From positions 1 through 36,582 of the forward strand of contig PWKN01000161.1 in NCBI GenBank assembly GCA_003559735.1: a DNA stretch of 36,582 nucleotides. Direction: 5' to 3'. The notes under the pieces were generated by a model, which was not told where the DNA came from, did not search any database, and saw only the letters and a list, made by a program, of their open reading frames with translations. A program made the translations under genes and the position numbers. Below, piece after piece: positions 1 to 9,400 of the stretch (position 1 is the stretch's first letter; every line of letters begins with the position of its first letter). The DNA is from Bacteroidales bacterium (lineage in GTDB: Bacteria > Bacteroidota > Bacteroidia > Bacteroidales > UBA7960).

Positions 1-800
1 CCTGTTAAGCCTGTATCACCATGCGGTCCGCCTATCACAAACTTACCGGTTGGGTTTACAAGGAGCTGGTACCCGTTGACGAACAGGTGTGACAAACGCT
101 TTGGCAATACCCTGATGGCACGGGGCATCAGTATTTTCTGTATGTCATCATGGATCTGTTGCTGCATCGCCCGGTCTGCCTCCTGCTGCGCTTCAGGGGT
201 GTTGTTTTTCGGAGTGATGAACTCGTCATGTTGCGTGCTCAGAACAATGGTGTCGATGCATACTGGCTGGTTGTTGTCGTCATAGACGACCGTTACCTGT
301 GATTTGCTGTCGGGTCGCAAATAACGCATATGCACAGCCTCCTTCCTGATGGAGGCCAGCTCCTGCAACAATATGTGCGACAAGTCAATAGCCAGGGGCA
401 TGTATTCATCGGTTTCGCGTGAAGCATATCCAAACATCATCCCCTGGTCACCCGCCCCCTGATCCTCGTCCTTTTCACGAACAACACCCTGATATATTTC
501 GGGCGACTGCTCATGGATGGCAGATACCACACCACAGGACTCTGCTTCAAACTTATATTCTGAACGGGTATATCCAATACCGGTCAATACCCTGCGTACT
601 GTTTGCTGGATATCCACCCACCCTTTGGTGCGCACTTCTCCACTGACAACCACCAGACCTGTGGTCACCAATGTTTCGCATGCAACCTTTGAGTCAGGAT
701 CCTGCCGCAGAAACTCATCAAGCAATGCATCCGATATTTGATCGGCAATCTTGTCGGGGTGCCCTTCCGAAACGGACTCCGAAGTAAAGAGATATGTCAT
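1..800 (-). CDS. metK: S-adenosylmethionine synthase (MetK), C-terminus beyond the window
   Basis: Makes S-adenosylmethionine from methionine and ATP in the cytoplasm. About 266 codons are present; the start is inside and the 3' end is cut by the window edge (Bacteroidota MetK is usually about 420-430 residues). The translation begins MTYLFTSESVSEGHPDKIAD, which contains the family ATP/methionine-binding GHPDK motif. GAGDQGMMFGYA follows in the middle, and GGPHGDTGLTG lies at the truncated end. The start is the ATG whose complement ends at 800, after an A-rich stretch. gldA lies upstream on the same strand, but a good TAnnTTTG box and a hairpin-containing leader separate them, so metK probably has its own promoter. 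Nothing seen suggests a defect. Identification is secure. Confidence 0.97.
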   Translation of the reverse strand, partial: MTYLFTSESVSEGHPDKIADQISDALLDEFLRQDPDSKVACETLVTTGLVVVSGEVRTKGWVDIQQTVRRVLTGIGYTRSEYKFEAESCGVVSAIHEQSPEIYQGVVREKDEDQGAGDQGMMFGYASRETDEYMPLAIDLSHILLQELASIRKEAVHMRYLRPDSKSQVTVVYDDNNQPVCIDTIVLSTQHDEFITPKNNTPEAQQEADRAMQQQIHDDIQKILMPRAIRVLPKRLSHLFVNGYQLLVNPTGKFVIGGPHGDTGLT

Positions 801-927
801 TTTTTTTCTGTTAACGGGGGGGCAACACCCGACCAGTTATTCACGGTCTTTTACCTGGCATGAACAGAGACCTGCCGGTTTGCGCCCCCAATAGTGACCA
901 TTGGGGTTAAAAAGATGGGCAAAGGTA
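801..927 (-). promoter_or_regulatory. metK promoter and structured 5' leader
   Basis: Read on the minus strand, TACCTTTG (920-927) matches the Bacteroidota -7 consensus TAnnTTTG, which gives an inferred leader of roughly 110 nt before the metK ATG. The leader holds a perfect 7-bp hairpin, CCCCAAT/ATTGGGG with a 7-nt loop (886-906). Further short pairings follow: GGTCT with AGACC, GGCA with TGCC, and a C/G-rich element (CGGG...CCCG) just before the start codon. It does not show the conserved cores of SAM-I or SAM-II riboswitches as far as I can see. It could still be an undescribed methionine/SAM-responsive leader or simply an unstructured 5' UTR. Confidence 0.45.
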
Positions 928-932
928 AATAA

Positions 933-1871
933 TTATTCTGAAAAGCCTGGTGGTTTTTCCCGGCGAATGGTCATTTGCCTGAAAGCCTCTTCAAGACTCT
1001 GTCCCTGTTCCTGCATGCCCAGCAATACCAACCCATGATTCACCGCAAAACGGAAAATATCCGGACGGATATCGTGTGAAGCATGTGCAAAAATGCGGTA
1101 TCCACCGCCGGCTTCCCTGACAACGTCAATAACTCCTTCCGTTTTTTTCAGCTCATCAATATCCGGTTCCCTGTCAAATTCAACCCCGATAATGCTACTG
1201 GCTTTGTTCAGCAGGCGTACTTCATGGGTAGGTGCATCGGCCATGATCTTTCCTTCGTTAATGATCATAACACGATTGCACACAGCCTCCACTTCCTGCA
1301 TAATGTGCGTAGACAAAATGACCGTCTTGTCCTTTCCGGTTTCCCTGATCAATTGGCGGATCTCAACCAGCTGATTGGGATCAAGTCCGGAGGTGGGCTC
1401 ATCCAGGATAAGCACTTTCGGGTCGTGTATCAGCGCCTGTGCCAGTCCGACACGCTGCCGGTAACCCCTGGAGAGTGTTCCAATGGTTTTTTTATACTCA
1501 GCAGTCAGCCCCGTCCGTTCAATCATCTCATCCACCCTGCTGCGGGCCCGCTTACCCAGCCTGTGCAATCCGGCTACAAAAAAAAGGTATTCCCTGACAT
1601 ACATGTCTGTATACAGGGGATTGTTTTCGGGAAGATACCCAACATTTTTTTTTACCTCCAGCGGATGGGTGGCCACATCAAAGCCACATACACGGACACT
1701 GCCCGAGCTTTGGGGCAAAAAGCAGGTGATGATCTTCATCATTGTGGACTTACCTGCACCGTTGGGACCCAACAATGCGGCAACTTCCCCCTCATCGATG
1801 TGAAAACTCACCTCATCGAGGGCTTTCTGTTTGCCGTAATACCTTGAGACGTTTTGCGCTGTTACCGGCAT
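933..1871 (-). CDS. gldA: GldA-like ABC transporter ATP-binding protein
   Basis: ATPase subunit of an ABC transporter; it resembles GldA, which partners GldF/GldG in gliding Bacteroidota and also occurs in non-gliders. Of 312 residues, Walker A GPNGAGKST is at about 35-43, the signature LSRGYRQR at 133-140, Walker B VLILDEP at 153-159 and the H-loop histidine near 189. The segment GYLPENNPLYTDMYVREYL is characteristic of the GldA subgroup. A roughly 80-residue C-terminal extension follows the ATPase core, as in drug/ABC-2 exporter ATPases. No permease gene is adjacent: metK is downstream and rsgA diverges upstream. All catalytic motifs are intact. The exact substrate is unknown, and a generic ABC-2 ATPase is the alternative. 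Confidence 0.85.
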   Translation of the reverse strand: MPVTAQNVSRYYGKQKALDEVSFHIDEGEVAALLGPNGAGKSTMMKIITCFLPQSSGSVRVCGFDVATHPLEVKKNVGYLPENNPLYTDMYVREYLFFVAGLHRLGKRARSRVDEMIERTGLTAEYKKTIGTLSRGYRQRVGLAQALIHDPKVLILDEPTSGLDPNQLVEIRQLIRETGKDKTVILSTHIMQEVEAVCNRVMIINEGKIMADAPTHEVRLLNKASSIIGVEFDREPDIDELKKTEGVIDVVREAGGGYRIFAHASHDIRPDIFRFAVNHGLVLLGMQEQGQSLEEAFRQMTIRREKPPGFSE

Positions 1872-1971
1872 GGGTGTTTGTGGTTTTGCGCGAAATTACT
1901 AATTTTATGCATCTTTTTATTCAGTAAACAGGGTTTTATCCTGTAATATTCATGCTTATCATTCAGATCAT

Positions 1972-2898
1972 ATGGAAGGGATCGTAACCAGGTCGACCGG
2001 AAGTTGGTACCGGGTACTTACCGATGATGGCCAGTTTATGGAATGCCGGTTGCGTGGCAAGTTGAAAATTGCCGGATCAAAAGCCACCAATCCGCTGGCT
2101 GTGGGCGACAGGGTGATCTTTTATCAGGAAGACAACGCTGCGACTGGGATCATTGAAGAGATTGCTGAACGTAAAAATTACATCATCCGCAAAGCCACCC
2201 GGCTTTCAAGACAAACCCATGTTATTGCTGCCAATCTGGACCAGGCAGTAATCATTGTCACGCTGGCCTTGCCGCGGACATCAACTGGGTTTATTGACCG
2301 CTTCCTTGTTACATGCGAAGCTTACAGCATCCCGGCAGCCATTGTTTTTAACAAACTTGACCTGCTCAACACACAAGATCAACAGGCTCAGCTCGACACG
2401 CTCGCAAATATATATCAAGATACAGGGTACCCGTGTCTCGCTGTGTCGGCTACCGACAGGATAAACATCGACGCGTTTGACAAGCTATTGGAGGGCAGGA
2501 TCTCGCTCCTTGCAGGTCATTCCGGAGTAGGCAAATCGGCATTGATCAATGCCATTGAGCCGGGATTGAACCTGAAGGTACAGGAAATATCAATGGCCCA
2601 CAAAAAAGGAAAACACACCACCACTTTTGCCGAAATGTTCCGGTTGTCAAACGGTGGCTTCATCATTGACACCCCCGGAATAAAAGAGTTTGGACTTGTT
2701 GATTTCGAAGCATGGGAGTTGTGCCATTACTTTCCGGAGATGCGGACCTTCTTTAACCAATGCCGTTACGATAACTGCACTCATTACAATGAGCCCGGAT
2801 GCCGTGTAAAGGGAGAAGTTAACAAGGGAACCATTGCCATTCACCGGTATGAAAATTACCTGAATATGTTGCTTGGCACAGATACCCGTAAACCCTAA
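1972..2898 (+). CDS. rsgA: Small ribosomal subunit biogenesis GTPase RsgA
   Basis: Late-stage 30S assembly GTPase (YjeQ family), 308 residues, the normal length. Domain order shows the circular permutation typical of the family. An N-terminal OB-fold (about 1-70) comes first. G4 NKLD (127-130) and G5 SA (159-160) then precede G1 GHSGVGKS (182-189) and G3 DTPG (233-236). A C-terminal zinc knuckle has C264, C269, H271 and C277. The start ATG follows a short A/T-rich leader in the roughly 100-bp divergent region shared with gldA. dtd begins 15 bp downstream, so the two are likely co-transcribed. Confidence 0.97.
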   Translation: MEGIVTRSTGSWYRVLTDDGQFMECRLRGKLKIAGSKATNPLAVGDRVIFYQEDNAATGIIEEIAERKNYIIRKATRLSRQTHVIAANLDQAVIIVTLALPRTSTGFIDRFLVTCEAYSIPAAIVFNKLDLLNTQDQQAQLDTLANIYQDTGYPCLAVSATDRINIDAFDKLLEGRISLLAGHSGVGKSALINAIEPGLNLKVQEISMAHKKGKHTTTFAEMFRLSNGGFIIDTPGIKEFGLVDFEAWELCHYFPEMRTFFNQCRYDNCTHYNEPGCRVKGEVNKGTIAIHRYENYLNMLLGTDTRKP

Positions 2899-2913
2899 AA
2901 AGGACATACAGAT

Positions 2914-3366
2914 ATGAGAGTCGTGATTCAAAAAGTAACAAAGGCCGGGGTAGAAATAGAGGGTAAGTCATATGCATCGATCAACAAGGGATTGCTTGTC
3001 TTTCTGGGTATTGAGCACACCGACACCGGCGACGATACAGAGTGGCTCACAGGCAAGATCAGTCGCCTGAGAGTGTTTGATGACAATGCCGGGATAATGA
3101 ATCTTTCTGTTCAGGATGTTCAGGGCGAGATCATGGTCATCAGTCAGTTTACCCTGCACGCCAGCACGAAAAAGGGGAACAGACCATCCTATATCCGTGC
3201 CGCACGTCCGGAAAAAGCCATCCCCATGTATGAAGATTTTATCCGGAAACTGGAGGAAACGAGCGGTTGCCGTGTCTGCTCAGGAGAATTTGGTGCGTAC
3301 ATGAGCATTACACTGGTAAATGACGGTCCGGTGACCATCAGCATGGACAGCAAAAACAAGGAATAA
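2914..3366 (+). CDS. dtd: D-aminoacyl-tRNA deacylase
   Basis: Hydrolyses D-amino acids mischarged onto tRNA (also Gly-tRNA-Ala), in the cytoplasm. At 150 residues it is full length. Both family signatures are present: SQFTLHA at about 77-83, and the NDGPVT motif at 136-141 that contains the cross-subunit Gly-cisPro used for chiral proofreading. It starts 15 bp after the rsgA stop and ends 2 bp before the convergent fabH stop, so no terminator of its own fits there. Identification is secure. Confidence 0.97.
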   Translation: MRVVIQKVTKAGVEIEGKSYASINKGLLVFLGIEHTDTGDDTEWLTGKISRLRVFDDNAGIMNLSVQDVQGEIMVISQFTLHASTKKGNRPSYIRAARPEKAIPMYEDFIRKLEETSGCRVCSGEFGAYMSITLVNDGPVTISMDSKNKE

Positions 3367-3368
3367 AG

Positions 3369-4355
3369 TTAAGACCATTTAATCCATACTGCACCCCAGG
3401 TGAAACCACCGCCGAAAGCAGTCAGGATGATGTTGTCCCCTTTCTTCAGTTTCTTTTCGTAATCCCACAGGCACAAAGGGATGGTAGCGTTCGTTGTGTT
3501 GCCAAATTTGTCGATGTTCACCATCACTTTTTCTGATGGCATGCCCATTCGTCTTCCTGTTGCTTCTATGATCCGCATGTTGGCCTGGTGGGGTACAAGC
3601 CATGCAACATCGTCTGCCTGCAGGTTATTTGATTCCATCAGCTCCAACGACACACCAGCCATCTTGGTCACGGCGAACTTGAATACAGGCTGTCCTTCCT
3701 GGTAAACATAATGCTCACGTGCATCTATGGTATCGTATGTCGGTGGTTTCAATGAACCGCCCGCCTTCATATGCAAGTGAACATAACCTGAACCGTCTGA
3801 TCCGAACCGATGGTCTGTGATCCCCGTATCGTCATCAGATGGCTCCAGCAGCACTGCTGCGGCAGCGTCACCAAAGATCACACAGGTCTGCCGGTCAGAG
3901 TAGTCAACAATCGACGACATTTTATCAGCACCCACTACCACGACCTTTTGGTATTTGCCTGTTTCAACAAAGTTTGAAGCGGTAACCAATGCGTATATAA
4001 ATCCCGAACAGGCCGCATTCATATCATAACTGAACGCGTTGTTTATCCCCACTTTATGACTGATCAGGTTGGCAGTTGCCGGAAACTTCATGTCGGGCGT
4101 CACTGTTGAACATATAAGCATATCCACTTCATCGGCGCCAATGCCACGTTTTTCCAGCAAGGCTTTCACCGCTTCGGCACCCATATCGGATGTAGCCAAC
4201 CCTTTGCCTTTCAGGATCCTGCGCTCTTTAATACCCGTCCTTGTAGAGATCCACTCGTCGGTGGTATCAACCATTTGTTCGAGTTCCTGGTTGGTCAGTA
4301 TGTAATCGGGCAAATGACCGTGCACGGCAGTTATGGCTGCTTTTATTCGTGTCAT
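3369..4355 (-). CDS. fabH: 3-oxoacyl-[ACP] synthase III (FabH)
   Basis: Starts type II fatty-acid synthesis by condensing an acyl-CoA primer with malonyl-ACP. It is 328 residues, normal length. The catalytic triad is visible: C116 in NAACSGFIYAL, H256 in VPHQANMRI and N286 in FGNTTNAT. The C-terminal AFGGGFTWGA loop is also intact. It is the last gene of the yceD-rpmF-plsX-fabH cluster, 26 bp after plsX, and converges on dtd with a 2-bp gap. Primer specificity (acetyl or branched-chain) cannot be told from sequence by eye. Confidence 0.97.
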   Translation of the reverse strand: MTRIKAAITAVHGHLPDYILTNQELEQMVDTTDEWISTRTGIKERRILKGKGLATSDMGAEAVKALLEKRGIGADEVDMLICSTVTPDMKFPATANLISHKVGINNAFSYDMNAACSGFIYALVTASNFVETGKYQKVVVVGADKMSSIVDYSDRQTCVIFGDAAAAVLLEPSDDDTGITDHRFGSDGSGYVHLHMKAGGSLKPPTYDTIDAREHYVYQEGQPVFKFAVTKMAGVSLELMESNNLQADDVAWLVPHQANMRIIEATGRRMGMPSEKVMVNIDKFGNTTNATIPLCLWDYEKKLKKGDNIILTAFGGGFTWGAVWIKWS

Positions 4356-4381
4356 GATAAAAACAATTAATGAAATTCAAC

Positions 4382-5359
4382 CTATTCTTCATTATCGGGG
4401 AAAAAGCGTCCCCTGGTATATTGTTCCATCGCAAGCCGTATATGATCGGTAACCCCTGCTTCATATACCTGTTTTGAGTGGATGATCATATTCTTGATGG
4501 CCATATCGTTTGAAATGCCATGTCCGATCAGCACCGTCGAATTGATCCCAAGTATTGGGGTGCCGCCATATTTTTCATAATTGAACCGTGCAAAGAAATC
4601 GTCTGTCAGACCGCGTTTGACCATCAGCCGGAACATAGCTTCCATGTTTTTCAGCACGATGTTTCCGGTAAACCCATCGCACACAAACACATCCACTTTG
4701 TCTTTAAAAAAGTCGCGGCTTTCAACATTGCCTTTAAAGTGAAAGTCGCTGTTGTCTTTCATCATCCGGAAAGCCGACTGGCAAAGGACGTTCCCCTTAT
4801 CTTCCTCTTCTCCGATATTGAGCAGTCCGACTTTTGGATGTTCAATACCATATACATGTTTGGCATAAATAGAGCCAAGCAGTCCGAACTGAACCATCAC
4901 ATCGGGTTTACAGTCGGGATTGGTACCCACATCGATCAGAACGCCAACACTGCCGTTTTCTTTTGGAATGATGGATGTGGTGGCGGGGCGGATAATTCCC
5001 TGGACAGAGTTTACGCTATATATGGAACCCACCATCATGGCACCGGTATTTCCGGCACTTGAAAAGGCATCGATCTCTTTTGTTTTGAGCATCTTAAAAC
5101 CTATGCCAATGCTGGATGCAGGTTTTTTTGTGAACGCCCGTGTGGGCGATTCCCCCATTTCAATAACATCGGGTGCGTGTACGATATCAAACAAGCTGAC
5201 ATCGGCATCGTGCGCCTCCAGTTGTTCATGAATAATGGTTTCATTCCCGATCAACACAATGCGGTCACTGCCGTTTAATTCTTTTTGTGCAAGTATGGCA
5301 CCCGCAATTGTTGCCTGCGGAGCATAATCGCCACCCATTACATCAATGCCAATGTTCAT
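4382..5359 (-). CDS. plsX: Phosphate acyltransferase PlsX
   Basis: Converts acyl-ACP to acyl-phosphate, the donor for PlsY in phosphatidic-acid synthesis; a peripheral membrane enzyme. It has 325 residues. The N-terminus IGIDVMGGDYAP is the family signature, followed by SSAGNTGAMM, VGLLNIGEEEDKGN and the CDGFTGNIVLK segment. It lies 33 bp after rpmF and 26 bp before fabH in a cluster conserved across many bacteria, which implies co-transcription. Nothing odd was seen. Confidence 0.97.
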   Translation of the reverse strand: MNIGIDVMGGDYAPQATIAGAILAQKELNGSDRIVLIGNETIIHEQLEAHDADVSLFDIVHAPDVIEMGESPTRAFTKKPASSIGIGFKMLKTKEIDAFSSAGNTGAMMVGSIYSVNSVQGIIRPATTSIIPKENGSVGVLIDVGTNPDCKPDVMVQFGLLGSIYAKHVYGIEHPKVGLLNIGEEEDKGNVLCQSAFRMMKDNSDFHFKGNVESRDFFKDKVDVFVCDGFTGNIVLKNMEAMFRLMVKRGLTDDFFARFNYEKYGGTPILGINSTVLIGHGISNDMAIKNMIIHSKQVYEAGVTDHIRLAMEQYTRGRFFPDNEE

Positions 5360-5392
5360 GACGGGTTGTTTTGATCAGTCAATAAAAACGCC

Positions 5393-5578
5393 CTAAACCG
5401 CTGTAGTCTTCTCAACAGCCATTTTTCCCCTGTAAAAGCCACACTCCGGACAAACACGGTGGGTCAGTCTTGCTGCACCACAATTGGAGCAATTGGTAAG
5501 TGAAGGCTCAACCGCTTTGTAATGGGTTCGCCTTTTATCTCTCCGGGTTTTTGATATTTTACTCTTAGGATGTGCCAT
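5393..5578 (-). CDS. rpmF: 50S ribosomal protein L32
   Basis: Small basic protein of the large ribosomal subunit, 61 residues. The N-terminus MAHPKSKISKTRRDKRRTHY is the standard L32 start, and a zinc ribbon follows with CSNC and CPEC pairs, so this is the four-cysteine zinc form. A 119-bp gap separates it from the upstream DUF177 gene; that gap holds AT-rich inverted ATGTATCAT/ATGATACA-like words but no convincing regulatory element. plsX follows closely. Confidence 0.97.
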   Translation of the reverse strand: MAHPKSKISKTRRDKRRTHYKAVEPSLTNCSNCGAARLTHRVCPECGFYRGKMAVEKTTAV

Positions 5579-5697
5579 AGCAATGTATCATTTATTGTTG
5601 ATAATAATCTTACATCATTGTATCATAAAGCCGAACCATCTGCAAGGCTGGGTTTTTTCAACCACATATGTCTGTCTGTCCGGCTTGTCTTCCTGGT

Positions 5698-6249
5698 TTA
5701 ATTCTCTTTGTTGAACCTTAGTTTTTTTAGCAGTTCGAAAGGTGAATGGCCATCGGACAGATGGGTGCCTGATGGGTGATTATCGGGAGACAGGTATTGA
5801 ACACGCTCGAGCATTTCCTTGTTGCAGGCAGACTCCCCGGCATCGTCATCCGGGTGTACGCGTCTGAGCGGCAGCATCAGGTGTAAAAATTCATACACAT
5901 AATGCGCCACATCAAAATGGCTCTCCCCATATGGTATTACCACCACGTCTTCGCTTTGCTCACTAAATTCATCTCCAGGCTTCACATAAATAGTATGCTG
6001 ATGTTCTACCGGTTCTGAAAAACAATCGAGACACCTGTCGCATTCCAGGTCGACATACCCACTGAACCGGAAGTCAAAGACCAGCATGTTCTCCTCCTTC
6101 TCAAGGGTCAGCTCCAGTTTGACAAAGCCCTCTTCTATCTCCGACAAGGGAAAACAGGAAAAGAAGTCCGGCCCAATGTCGAATGAAAAGTGATGAATTC
6201 CATTGGACAGTCCGGAAAAACCTATGTTATATGGCTTTAATTCTTCCAA
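5698..6249 (-). CDS. DUF177 / YceD family protein
   Basis: Member of the YceD (DUF177) family, implicated in 23S rRNA accumulation/large-subunit biogenesis in bacteria and plants. It has 183 residues. The central cysteine pair in LECDRCLDCF (CxxC) is the family hallmark and is followed by the acidic FSEQSEDVVVIPYGE-like region. It is the first gene of the rpmF-plsX-fabH cluster, the usual arrangement. A TATCTTTG box about 130 bp upstream (6380-6387) is a plausible operon promoter. Molecular activity is not established. Confidence 0.9.
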   Translation of the reverse strand: MEELKPYNIGFSGLSNGIHHFSFDIGPDFFSCFPLSEIEEGFVKLELTLEKEENMLVFDFRFSGYVDLECDRCLDCFSEPVEHQHTIYVKPGDEFSEQSEDVVVIPYGESHFDVAHYVYEFLHLMLPLRRVHPDDDAGESACNKEMLERVQYLSPDNHPSGTHLSDGHSPFELLKKLRFNKEN

Positions 6250-6379
6250 GTGACCGATCTTTTTTTGCCTTGTTATTCATAAGAAATCCTTCACAGGATG
6301 TTCCCGGTTGCGGTTTGGTGCAGGCAAGTCCTGCCAAAGCAGCGGATTGTCATTGATTAACGTAGCTTTATAAAGGGTG

Positions 6380-6387
6380 CAAAGATA
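6380..6387 (-). promoter_or_regulatory. Candidate -7 box for the DUF177-rpmF-plsX-fabH operon
   Basis: On the minus strand the sequence is TATCTTTG, a full match to TAnnTTTG. No -33 TTG element sits at the preferred 19-21 bp spacing, so the call rests on the -7 box and its position only. The inferred leader would be about 130 nt. The rest of the 6250-6457 gap holds an AT-rich tract and no gene. Confidence 0.45.
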
Positions 6388-6457
6388 AAACGAAAGTATC
6401 AAATAAAAAAAGATTTTATTGAATAATCTCCAGGCCTTTGCCTTGTTTCGTTGCCGG

Positions 6458-9400
6458 CTATTTGAACGCCTTTTCCAGGAGTCCGTCGCCCTCCAGACTT
6501 AACCGTTGAAAGTAGGCTGGCACAGTTTTCCCTGCAAGTGCTTCTACATAAAGTTTTGCAAGGTACTGCCCCAGCATGAACCCTTGTCCGCGCAATCCGA
6601 GAAACAACCCTTTATCGACATCAATGATCATTCTGGGTTCGACATAATAGCCTGCCCACAGAGCCTGGAATCCAACAGCCGATATCTGTGGTATCCAGTC
6701 TGTAAATACCTCCGCCACGATTTCAGCAAAATCTCTCGAATTGATTTTAACATCTTTGCCTGTTTCATTTGGTTCAACCAATGGAGATGCGCACCCAATG
6801 ATCTGGCCCGTATCCCCCAGTTGTTGTCCGTATACTGCAGCAAACCCCTTATATTCCTGACGGTCGATCAGCATGTTCAGCGGATCGCCATGCACACCCA
6901 TCATAGGCAGCCGGCGGGTGATGAATGCCTGGTGTTTTACGGGATACAGACCGGTTTCGAATCCCAGTTTTCCGGCAAAACCACCGCCCTCATCTCCCAA
7001 TGCATTAATAAACAATGGGGTATGGTATTCAACGTAATCTCCGTTATGCATTTTTACAACGGCTTTATAGATCGTATCATTTGTTGAAACATCTATAAGA
7101 CGGGTATTCTCCAACAGTGTGCCACCGTGGTTTATTCCCAACTGACGAAGCATCTCGATAACCTTGCCCGGTGTAGCCTGCCAGCACTCGCTTGTCTTTA
7201 AGGCTGCAAGGTATTTGTTTTTCCTGGTATTGAACAGGGGGGAGATCTCTGATGTGAACTGTTCCGGACCGATCATTATGGCTTTTTGCCAGGCCATTGA
7301 CTCCTCCAGGGTTTTGTACATTTCCTCATTATGTGCAAAGGTCACATAATGGATCAACCGAAGGTCGATATCGCCTTTTTCTTCGAGCTCTTTAAACAGC
7401 TCGAGGTTATGCCGGGCAATATCAGTAAGTTCCGGCAGACTAAATACGGGCCGCCCGCCTGCAATGTTTCTCCAGGAGCTGCCAAAGCCATGATTGACCA
7501 TTACCGGGTCATAGCCTGCTTCCGCTAAAAACCGGAACAGCGCACTGCCCCCTATGCCACCACCAGCTACCAGTGCCCTGGTTTCCACAACCGGTCGCCG
7601 TTTGTTTGTACCATGGGTGATGATCTGGTCATCTGCTGCATAAGGGACCATCTCCCCGATGGTAATTTGATTAGACATAGGCGCCCTGGGTGTTGAGCCA
7701 CCAATAAGCTCAACGCCCATTGGTTGCAGATTCATCTTCAAACGCCTTATGCAACGTTTTCCGCGGCAGGGACCCATTCCCAGGTGGGTTGTATGCTTGA
7801 TCTCCTCTACTGATATGAATTTTCTGTCGCCAATGACCTTCAGCACTTCATCAAATACCACATCATCGCAATGACACATATAATAGCTTGCATCGGATGC
7901 TTCTTTATAAGGCTCTATATCAAGTGGTTTGGGATAGTTTTGTTTCAGGATAAATCCACGTACCTTAAGCTGGTTTTCCCTGTCGATGTTCTCTGCGTTC
8001 ACCCGGGCAACATGCGTAAGGTTTTTCTTGCGCAACATCCGCTGGATCTCTCCCTCACCCAGAATGTTTGCATTATTGTCGACCAGGTAAACCTCCTGTC
8101 CCTCTTCGATGTCGAATTCAACAGGCAGGAAGAATGTCCCCTTTTTCAGGTTGTAGCCGAAGATTGCCAGTCCCGGACACTGATATATGCAATCCATGCA
8201 GCCTGTGCATTTGTCATAATCTATATGGGGAACGGTACTTGTTGATGATTTTGTTATGGCATCAAATTTACAGGCGAATGCACAGGGATTGCATGCAAAT
8301 CCGTGAAGACAGTCGATGATTACAAAAGGCTTTTCCATACGGGCCTGATCAGGCATGAAGGGTTCGTCAAGAACCTGTACCGGGTGTTGCTGTGAGTCTA
8401 TGTATTCTTTGGATACCATGAGGTAATCATCATACCTGAACCGTTGATTCATATTCTCCAGAATTTCATAGGCAACCTGTTTGCCACGCAAGACTGCGCT
8501 GGTCCCTTCCCCGATACGGATGGCATCACCAGCCCCATAGCATCTGCGCCCAAACATCTCCTTCCCTTTTTCCAGCAGCACATCGTCAGGCATCAGTCCG
8601 GTACAGATATTGATCGCATCAATCCCCCTGATGATCTGTTCTGTCCCATCCACCGCCTTGAAGTTTTCTGCCCTGGCTATAACGGCAGCCGATATTCCAT
8701 CCCCCTTTGCATTTGGGATGGCCTCAAGGATCATGTGTGACAACATCACCGGAATACCTAGTCTTCTGACCCTGTGGGCCTGTACCGGAAATCCTCCTTC
8801 ATGGGGCGTGGCTTCCAGTATGGCTTTTACCCGGGCACCTGCCTGTGTTAACTGGTAACTGGTCAGGTAGCCAATGTTGCCTGCACCAACAGTCAACACA
8901 TTTTTCCCCAGGAGGGTAAGTTCTGTGTTCATCATTTTTTGTATGACTGCAGCAGTATAAACCCCTGGCAGGTCATCGTTGTGAAAAGTTGGCAAAAAAG
9001 GAACAGCACCTGTTGCGACAACAAAATGGAGGCAGTCTATATAGAATATCTCCCCTGTCCGGAAATTCTTGACAGCCACCCGGTTCCCTTCGAATATATC
9101 CCAAACCGTACTGTCGGGCATAATCCCATCGTGGTTGTCCCCCGCAAGCGTCCTGGAAATTTCAAAGCCACGCATCCCTCCGTATTTTTTTTCTTTTTCA
9201 AAAAAGAAAAACTGGTGGGTTTGCATATTAAACTGTCCGCCTATTTCAGCATTGCTGTCAACAACAATGTTGCTCACCTGGTGCTGGTTCAGCACCTCAC
9301 GGGCAGCAAGTCCTGCCGGCCCCGCACCGACGATCACCACCTCCGTTTTGTGTACCCTGATGCTTTGCGACTTTTCATATGCAGCAGGTTTGGGTACATA

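Noticed and set aside
801-932. Known SAM-I or SAM-II riboswitch upstream of metK
   Set aside because: The conserved core sequences of those classes were not found by eye; kept only as an unclassified structured leader.
1083-1847. 254-residue open frame on the plus strand
   Set aside because: It lies entirely antisense to gldA, whose ATPase motifs are complete, and its translation has no recognisable protein character.
4520-5062. 180-residue plus-strand frame
   Set aside because: Antisense shadow of plsX, no start context and no family pattern.
9184-9212. 11-nt A/T inverted repeat (TTTTTCTTTTT/AAAAAGAAAAA) inside the fused dehydrogenase
   Set aside because: It encodes the FFFFEKEKK stretch at a position where related proteins also have a QTHxFF segment, and the frame is intact on both sides; no sign of an insertion or frameshift.
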